Shown here in pieces: positions 41,597-46,467 of a stretch of DNA of 46,467 nt; within the stretch, counting starts at the first letter, position 1; each line of letters begins with the position of its first letter. The DNA lies in the NCBI GenBank assembly GCA_963640685.1, contig CAVIAA010000015.1, positions 1-46,467 of the forward strand, in the 5' to 3' direction. The DNA comes from SFEL01 sp963640685 (GTDB lineage: Bacteria; Bacillota; Clostridia; Christensenellales; CAG-138). The position numbers were made by a program, and so were the translations under genes. Under the pieces are notes generated by a model. It saw only the letters and a program-made list of their open reading frames with translations, was not told the origin of the DNA and searched no databases.

Positions 41597-41779
41597 CTCC
41601 AAAGAGAGAGAGATTAGACGAAACTGAACCGGCCGACCAAATGATCCTGCCGTGTAAATATTGTAACCCCGGCGGGGCGGGCTGTCAACGGTTTTCCCGC
41701 GATTTTACCTTGATTTTACTCATTAAATAATATTATGCCCGGCGCGCCGCGGCGCAGCGCCAATTAAATTGCACCATGC

Positions 41780-43108
41780 TCAGCTGCCCTTTATGCGCTT
41801 TTTAAGGTCGCGGAATATCTTGCTGAGGTCGGGGTCAAACTGCATGTCGTCCTCGATCTTGTTGCAGGCGGAGATTATTGTGGAATAATTCCTGCCGCCA
41901 AACTGCTCGCCTATGACCTTTAGCGAAAGGTCGGTCATCTCGCGGGAGAGGTACATTGCGACCTGCCGCGGGTATGTGACGTCGGAGGTGCGGCGCGAGG
42001 AGGTCATGGACTCTACCGACACGTTGTAAAAATCCGCAACCGCCTGCTGAACCATCTGAACCGTTACCCGCCGCTCTGTGACGTCGTCGATTATGTCCTT
42101 GAGCGCGGCGTCCGCAAGGCCGATGGTGATTGGCGTCCTTTGCAGCCGGGAGAACGCCACGACGCGGGTGAACGCTCCCTCAAGCTGGCGAATGTTCGCG
42201 TTTGCGCGGGTGGCGATGAGCGAGAGCACCCGCGGGTCAACGTCGATGTTCTCCTGCTCCGCCTTTTTTTTGAGTATCGCCATTCGGGTTTCATAGTCCG
42301 GCGCCTGAACGTCGGTTATAAGCCCGCCCTCAAAGCGGCTCCGCAGCCGCTCCTCCAGCGCGGGTATCTCCTTTGGCGGCTTATCTGATGAAATAACTAT
42401 CTGCCTGCCGCTGGAGTGCAGTGTATTAAATGTATTGAAAAACTCCTCCTGCGTTGAGTTTTTGCCTGCGATGAACTGCACGTCGTCCACCATCAATACA
42501 TCGACGCTGCGGTATTTGTTTCTGAACTGCGCGTTGGTGTTCTCCTGAATGGACTGTATCAGCTCGTTTGTGAAGGTCTCGCTGGTGACGTAAACTATGC
42601 GTGCCGAGGGGTCGTCCTGCTTTATCTGGTTGCCGATGGCGTGCATGAGGTGGGTCTTGCCGAGGCCGACGTCGCCGTATATATACAGCGGGTTGAACGC
42701 CCTTGCGGGCTGCGCCGCAACCGCCTTTGCAGCGGCGTAGGCTATGTTGTTGCTTCCGCCGGTAACGAAGGTATCAAAGGTATACCGCGGGTCGAGTATG
42801 GCCTCGCGGCTGCGCTTTTTCTCCGCCATCATCTGCTCGTAGCGCGGCCTGTCCGCCTCGGTTATGAACAGCGGACGAAGAGCCATTCCCGACGCATGCG
42901 AAATAGCCGTCGATATCTGGTCGGCGTATAGATTTTTGAGCGTATCCAGCATTATCTCGTTGCCGGCCTGAAGTATCAGCATGTCGCTCATTATGCACAC
43001 CGGCTGCAGATCCTTTATCCAAAGGCCGTAGCTCATGTCGGTTACGCCCTCCTTAAGCTCCAGCTGCGCCTTTTCCCAAACAAAATTATGATCCAGATTC
43101 TCTTCCAT
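41780..43108 (-). CDS. dnaA: Chromosomal replication initiator DnaA
   Basis: 442-aa AAA+ initiator. Domain I at residues 1-85 (SYGLWIKDLQPVCI), AAA+ with GDVGLGKTH (about 146-154) and VDVLMVDDVQFIAG, then domain IV with RQVAMYLSREMTDLSLKVIG. The recognition signature reads GGRNYSTIISA (about 403-413) where most DnaA have GGRDHTTVIHA, so three base-contacting positions differ (N for D, Y for H, S for T). Start ATG with short T/A-rich upstream; the binding site is GGGGGAG about 8 nt upstream. dnaN is not downstream. Neighbour rpmH diverges on the other strand. Confidence 0.94.
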   Translation of the reverse strand: MEENLDHNFVWEKAQLELKEGVTDMSYGLWIKDLQPVCIMSDMLILQAGNEIMLDTLKNLYADQISTAISHASGMALRPLFITEADRPRYEQMMAEKKRSREAILDPRYTFDTFVTGGSNNIAYAAAKAVAAQPARAFNPLYIYGDVGLGKTHLMHAIGNQIKQDDPSARIVYVTSETFTNELIQSIQENTNAQFRNKYRSVDVLMVDDVQFIAGKNSTQEEFFNTFNTLHSSGRQIVISSDKPPKEIPALEERLRSRFEGGLITDVQAPDYETRMAILKKKAEQENIDVDPRVLSLIATRANANIRQLEGAFTRVVAFSRLQRTPITIGLADAALKDIIDDVTERRVTVQMVQQAVADFYNVSVESMTSSRRTSDVTYPRQVAMYLSREMTDLSLKVIGEQFGGRNYSTIISACNKIEDDMQFDPDLSKIFRDLKKRIKGS

Positions 43109-43141
43109 TATATAAACTCCCCCAGCTTCCCCAATGACAAT

Positions 43142-43160
43142 AAAAAGCCGGCAAGCCGGC
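43142..43160 (-). terminator. Hairpin with T-run in the dnaA leader, possible attenuator
   Basis: On the minus strand GCCGG-CTTG-CCGGC is followed by TTTTTATTG. It starts about 10 nt after the predicted transcription start of dnaA and could terminate a fraction of transcripts. The stem is only 5-6 bp. Confidence 0.4.
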
Positions 43161-43176
43161 CCCCGTCAACGATTCA

Positions 43177-43207
43177 ATCATACCAGAACGAATTGCAATT
43201 ATCAATA
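43177..43207 (-). promoter_or_regulatory. dnaA promoter overlapped by a DnaA-box-like site
   Basis: Minus strand TTGATA (43200-43205), 17-bp spacer, extended -10 TGGTATGAT (TATGAT at 43177-43182). The plus strand reads TTATCAATA at 43199-43207, one base from the TTATCAACA box at 40808, covering the -35. This fits autorepression by DnaA. Confidence 0.65.
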
Positions 43208-43328
43208 CGCCGGGGGGAGCAATTTTTTGCGCTTTGTGCCGCGCGCGGGTGCGCAGGCACAACATATTGTGTGCCGTTCAAAATAATTTTTTTTAATGGC
43301 GGGCGGGGCAAAAAAATACCCTTTTTCC

Positions 43329-43358
43329 TTGACAGCGCGGGGATATTTCCTATATAAT
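43329..43358 (+). promoter_or_regulatory. rpmH promoter
   Basis: Perfect TTGACA (43329-43334), 18-bp spacer, perfect TATAAT (43353-43358). Strong promoter, about 80 bp before rpmH. Confidence 0.85.
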
Positions 43359-43441
43359 CTAAAACTGACGGTTTGCGTAATGGCCAGGGCGCCATAGGCG
43401 TTCCGGCTTAAAATACCCTAAAACGGAAAGAGGTGCGAGAG

Positions 43442-43576
43442 ATGCTCCAAACTTATCAGCCCAAGAAGAGGCAGCGCAAGAAGGTTCACGGCTTCCGCTC
43501 CAGGATGTCCACCAAGAACGGCCGCAATGTGCTTGCACGCAGGAGGCTCAAGGGCAGGAAAAGGCTGTCCGCGTAA
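43442..43576 (+). CDS. rpmH: Ribosomal protein bL34
   Basis: 44-residue, very basic protein of the large ribosomal subunit. It reads MLQTYQPKKRQRKKVHGFRS, then RMSTKNGRNVLARRRLKGRK and RLSA, matching bL34 throughout. It is preceded by an AGAGGTG site. Adjacent to dnaA as in most bacteria; the mRNA probably continues into rnpA past a terminator-like hairpin. Confidence 0.97.
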   Translation: MLQTYQPKKRQRKKVHGFRSRMSTKNGRNVLARRRLKGRKRLSA

Positions 43577-43597
43577 TAAATACGCTTTGACGACTGT

Positions 43598-43626
43598 CAC
43601 GGCAAGCACCGCTTGCCGTGAGTTTT
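43598..43626 (+). terminator. Intercistronic terminator between rpmH and rnpA
   Basis: CACGGCAAGC-ACC-GCTTGCCGTG is a perfect 10-bp stem (43598-43620) followed by AGTTTTTC. It lies 21 bp after rpmH and 65 bp before rnpA and would keep rnpA, yidD, yidC and jag expression below that of rpmH. Confidence 0.75.
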
Positions 43627-43691
43627 TCTGTACCTGAGTCTAATTGAACCAGGCAAGAACAAAACCACACTATCACAAGGACACGAGGCTG

Positions 43692-44066
43692 TTGAAGCGC
43701 TGCTTTTCACTTAAACGAAACAAGACCTTCCGGTATGTATACCGCAAGGGCAAGTCCATACCCTCCAAAATGCTGGTAATGATATACAACAAATCAAAAA
43801 CCGGCATGGTAAAGGTGGGCTTTTCGGTGAGCAAGCGCATAGGCAACAGCGTAACGAGGAACCGCGTTAAGCGCAGGCTCAGGGAAGCCTTTCGTCCCTT
43901 GATACCCGAGATTACCCCGGGGTATGATATTATCTTCATTGCGAGAGACGCGGTTAAGGACGCGGAGCTTACCGAAATTGCGGGCTCCATGCAGAGCCTC
44001 CTGAAGCGGGCAGGGCTTACCCCCGCAGGGGGGCAGGGGCAGTGCGCCCCAAAAAAGCAAAAGTGA
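43692..44066 (+). CDS. rnpA: Ribonuclease P protein component
   Basis: 124-aa basic protein that helps the RNase P RNA cut tRNA 5' leaders. SLKRNKTFRYVYRKGKS is the family N terminus, and KRIGNSVTRNRVKRRLREAFR is the RNR motif region. I place the start at the TTG at 43692, which gives MKRCFSLKRNKTF with AAGGA about 10 nt upstream; an opening at 43644 would add 16 unusual residues. Confidence 0.92.
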   Translation: MKRCFSLKRNKTFRYVYRKGKSIPSKMLVMIYNKSKTGMVKVGFSVSKRIGNSVTRNRVKRRLREAFRPLIPEITPGYDIIFIARDAVKDAELTEIAGSMQSLLKRAGLTPAGGQGQCAPKKQK

Positions 44067-44335
44067 AGCGGGCAGGCGAGGCGCTCTCCCGGCTGATGCA
44101 AAGCCTTATAATCGGCTATCAGCGGGCGATATCGCCGAGGCTCCCGGCCTGCTGCCGCTACCGGCCGAGCTGCTCCGCCTATGCGCTGGAGGCAGTTCGC
44201 CTGCACGGCCCGTTTAAGGGGCTGCTGCTGGCCATATGGCGGGTGCTGCGGTGCAACCCGTTTTCAAGGGGCGGGGTGGATCCCGTTCCTCCGAAGCGCA
44301 TGCAGTACCCGAGAGAGCGCGGCGGGGCAGAATAA
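44042..44335 (+). CDS. yidD: Membrane protein insertion efficiency factor YidD
   Basis: 97-aa small membrane-associated protein that aids YidC-dependent insertion. IGYQRAISPRLPACCRYRPSCSAYALEAVRLHGPFKG holds the conserved Cys-rich core (CRYRPSCSAYA). The start is uncertain: GTG at 44042 overlaps rnpA, and GTG at 44063 overlaps its stop; the family usually starts just before the IGYQR helix. Confidence 0.9.
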   Translation: MRPKKAKVKRAGEALSRLMQSLIIGYQRAISPRLPACCRYRPSCSAYALEAVRLHGPFKGLLLAIWRVLRCNPFSRGGVDPVPPKRMQYPRERGGAE

Positions 44336-44396
44336 CACTATCGAGAAAGCTGATACAAGAAAGCACGAAAAGAGAGCACGAAAGCGAGGAAGATAG

Positions 44397-45359
44397 ATGC
44401 AGGGCGATTTCTTTTTGACTACATGGTTCCTTGAGGGAATGAAATGGGTCTATTCCAACGTACACAGCGTATTCTTTACCATACTTATCTGCACAATAGT
44501 GCTGCGGTCGCTGACCATATTTTCGGACATTGCGACCCGCAAGTCTCAGGCCAAGATGAATGCCGTTCAGCCGGAGCTGCAGCGGATACAGAAAAAATAC
44601 GCAAACGACCCGGTAAAGGCGCAGCAGGCGAGCAGGAAGCTGATGGCGGACCGCGGGGTGTCCATGTGGGGCAGCTGCCTTCCGCTGCTCATAACCATGC
44701 CGCTGTTCTTCTGCTTTATAGCGGCGTTCCGCTTCTGGGGGTATGAGGAGACCATAAAGCTGCTGACGGCGGACAACGCGGCGGAGCTGCTCAGGAGCTT
44801 CAAGTTCCTCTGGGTAAACAACATCTGGCAGCCGGATAACGGCCTTTCCCCGGTCATTCAGGAGGGGAGCAAGTTCCTTGCAAACTCCGCGCAGCTGAAC
44901 AGGCTGCTGTATCTCCAGAACAATCCGGACGTTTGGGAAAAGCTGGTTCAGCTCGGCGTTGCGGCAAAGGACGCCGCCGGCAGCTATTCCTTCCTTACGA
45001 CGGACGCCGCGGTCGCGGCCTACAACGAGGCGGTTCAGCCGCTGCTTGAGGTATACGCAGGGCACAACAACGGCTGGTTCATTCTGCCGCTGCTCGCGGG
45101 CGGAACGCAGTTCCTTGCAAACTGGATAATGCAGAAGGGTCAGCCCGCGCAGGACCCCGGCAACCCGGCGGCCTCCACAACCAAGATGATGCTCTGGATG
45201 TTCCCGATAATGTCCGCATGGTTCTGCCTTACCTACAACGCCGCCTTTGCCGTTTACTGGATACTCACCAGCATATTCATGGTGCTGGTCAACATAGTGC
45301 TCAATAAGAAATTCCCGCGTGGCGCCGCTGCTGAGCCGAAGGAAGGAGAGAGGAAGTAA
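44397..45359 (+). CDS. yidC: Membrane protein insertase YidC
   Basis: 320-aa YidC/Oxa1 insertase. About five transmembrane helices; the cytoplasmic loop MNAVQPELQRIQKKYANDPVKAQQASRKLM is followed by GVSMWGSCLPLLITMPLFFCF. The N terminus has no lipobox, unlike many Bacillota YidC proteins. AGGAAG precedes the ATG; the stop overlaps jag by 1 bp. Confidence 0.93.
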   Translation: MQGDFFLTTWFLEGMKWVYSNVHSVFFTILICTIVLRSLTIFSDIATRKSQAKMNAVQPELQRIQKKYANDPVKAQQASRKLMADRGVSMWGSCLPLLITMPLFFCFIAAFRFWGYEETIKLLTADNAAELLRSFKFLWVNNIWQPDNGLSPVIQEGSKFLANSAQLNRLLYLQNNPDVWEKLVQLGVAAKDAAGSYSFLTTDAAVAAYNEAVQPLLEVYAGHNNGWFILPLLAGGTQFLANWIMQKGQPAQDPGNPAASTTKMMLWMFPIMSAWFCLTYNAAFAVYWILTSIFMVLVNIVLNKKFPRGAAAEPKEGERK

Positions 45360-46297
45360 TGGCAAGGTCGATAGAGGTTACCGGAAAGTCGGTCGATGAG
45401 GCGATATTCAACGGCCTGAACCAGCTTGAGGTCTCCATTGACGAGGTGGAGATAGAGATACTTCAGCACGAGAGCAAGGGCATACTCGGAATCGGCGCAA
45501 AGCCGGCAAAGGTAAAGCTCACCGAGCGGGAGCCGGAGGACGTGGTCACGCCGGAGTACCTGAACCCCGAGTATCAGGAAAAGGAGCGCCGCGAAAAGCG
45601 GGAAAAGCGCGACCGCCGCGACAGGCGGAACAACCGCGAAAGGAAGCAGGCGACCGAGGTTCGCGAGGTGCGCATAATCGACGAAACGGCGCAGCCCGGG
45701 GAGATCGCCGAGGTTACCATAACCGCGGAATACGAAAAGCAGCCGCAGCGCCGCGAGCGCAAGCGCAATAAGCAGCGCCGCGAAGGCGAGCAGAGGTTCA
45801 CCGCAAAGGAGCCGCCGGAGGGCTTCACGGCGGAGGCGGCACAGGGCAACCCCGCGGCGGAGTTCCTGCAGGGGCTGCTGGACAGGATGGGCGTGCCGGG
45901 CGTAGTGCTTGCAAAAAACGAGGAGGACATAGTTCGGCTTTATATCGATAAGTCCACGATGGGCATGATAATCGGCCGTCGCGGCGAAAATCTGGACGCG
46001 ATGCAGTACCTGACAAGCCTTGCCGTGAACCGCAACCGCAAGCAGGAGGGGTATACCAGAATTTCCATCGACACCGAGGGCTACCGCGAAAAGCGGGAGG
46101 AAACCCTTGCCCGCCTTGCGCACAAGATTGCGGCGCAGGTAAAGGAGACGGGCAGGCCGAGGACGCTGGAGCCCATGAACCCCTACGAGCGCCGCGTTAT
46201 GCACGCGACCTTGCAGGACGACCCCTACGTTGCGACCCGCAGCGAGGGCGACGAGCCCAACCGCCGAGTGATAATTTACCCCAGGGAGCAGGAGTAA
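45359..46297 (+). CDS. jag: RNA-binding protein Jag/KhpB
   Basis: 312-aa RNA-binding protein. Jag_N domain (MARSIEVTGKSVDEAIFNGL...GILGIGAKPAKV), a long very basic/acidic linker (about residues 70-155), KH domain with GRRGENLDAMQYL (about 206-218), and R3H near the end (NPYERRVMHATL, RxxxH). Partner of YidC genes in Bacillota. It ends 42 bp before repeat copy 3. Confidence 0.93.
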   Translation: MARSIEVTGKSVDEAIFNGLNQLEVSIDEVEIEILQHESKGILGIGAKPAKVKLTEREPEDVVTPEYLNPEYQEKERREKREKRDRRDRRNNRERKQATEVREVRIIDETAQPGEIAEVTITAEYEKQPQRRERKRNKQRREGEQRFTAKEPPEGFTAEAAQGNPAAEFLQGLLDRMGVPGVVLAKNEEDIVRLYIDKSTMGMIIGRRGENLDAMQYLTSLAVNRNRKQEGYTRISIDTEGYREKREETLARLAHKIAAQVKETGRPRTLEPMNPYERRVMHATLQDDPYVATRSEGDEPNRRVIIYPREQE

Positions 46298-46338
46298 AGG
46301 CTCCGCAAAGCAGATAAAAATAATCCCCCTTTTAGATA

Positions 46339-46467
46339 GGCGGTCGTAAAACAGTTAATGGAGCGTATCGGTACGGATGCGCTCCATTTCTCATGCCAAC
46401 ATGCTATGTAACGGGGTACCCCCGGCTCTCCCTTTGGGAGAGCTGTCACCGCAGGTGACTGAGAGGG
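46339..46467 (+). repeat. 300-bp palindromic (MITE-like) repeat, copy 3, truncated by window end
   Basis: Starts with GGCGGTCGTAAAACAG and continues like copy 1 (GAGCGTATC hairpin, then the ATGCTATGTAACGG segment). It breaks off in the CTCTCCC/GGGAGAG hairpins. It starts 42 bp after the jag stop. Confidence 0.85.

Noticed and set aside
40612..41779. Small RNA genes (RNase P RNA, SRP RNA, tmRNA) in the long gene-free stretch
   Set aside because: No characteristic conserved core was recognised; a covariance-model search would decide.

Overview
The window looks like the replication-origin region of a fairly GC-rich, low-synteny Clostridia chromosome (Bacillota, probably an uncultured gut lineage). 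The evidence is the GlgC plus GlgD two-subunit ADP-glucose pyrophosphorylase, AddAB instead of RecBCD, YqhQ, YugP, DUF3139, a short one-lipobox YidC partner set, and the rpmH-rnpA-yidD-yidC-jag block next to dnaA. Shine-Dalgarno sites are mostly AGGAGG type, and many promoters carry an extended -10 (TGnTATAAT). No tRNA, rRNA, CRISPR array, prophage or complete insertion sequence was recognised. Both window ends lie inside copies of one 300-bp palindromic repeat, so the window may be a contig that broke at that repeat.

Layout, left to right. 1-287: repeat copy 1. 0.3-6.2 kb (minus): glycogen operon glgB-glgC-glgD-glgA. 6.4-7.8 kb (plus): DUF1858 redox protein and a pair of chromate-transporter halves. 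7.8-8.1 kb: repeat copy 2. 8.2-13.0 kb (minus): branched-chain amino-acid ABC transporter livJ-H-M-G-F. 13.5-20.7 kb (plus): thpR-addB-addA, followed by a possibly leaderless membrane-protein gene. 21.5-30.8 kb (minus): YugP peptidase, small lipoprotein, threonine aldolase, YqhQ, DUF3139 protein, secreted SH3/sortase-like protein, membrane protein, cysS and a DUF815-like ATPase. 31.0-33.7 kb (plus): murG and a HEAT-methyltransferase fusion. 33.8-36.1 kb: three parS sites, traX, an orphan HicB and a phd-doc toxin-antitoxin pair that lies between 29-bp duplications containing parS.

36.1-40.6 kb (plus) is a tight seven-gene run: parA, parB, a ModE-like regulator, two chromate-transporter halves, walJ and rlmH. 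It is followed by about 1.1 kb of non-coding DNA with a cluster of DnaA-box-like TTATCAAC sites (likely oriC), dispersed repeats, and the dnaA terminator. dnaA is on the minus strand; rpmH, rnpA, yidD, yidC and jag run away from it on the plus strand. dnaN is not next to dnaA.

The genes form several working units: glycogen storage, amino-acid uptake, double-strand break repair, chromosome origin and segregation, and ribosome/membrane-protein biogenesis. I did not find a clear new multi-gene system. The most unusual signals are the repeat family whose core is inverted while its outer arms keep their orientation, the parS-bracketed phd-doc cassette, a variant DnaA box set together with a changed DnaA recognition signature, a secreted SH3 protein with a sortase-like domain that seems to lack the catalytic arginine, and an in-frame 36-bp tandem repeat in an acidic extension of glycogen synthase.
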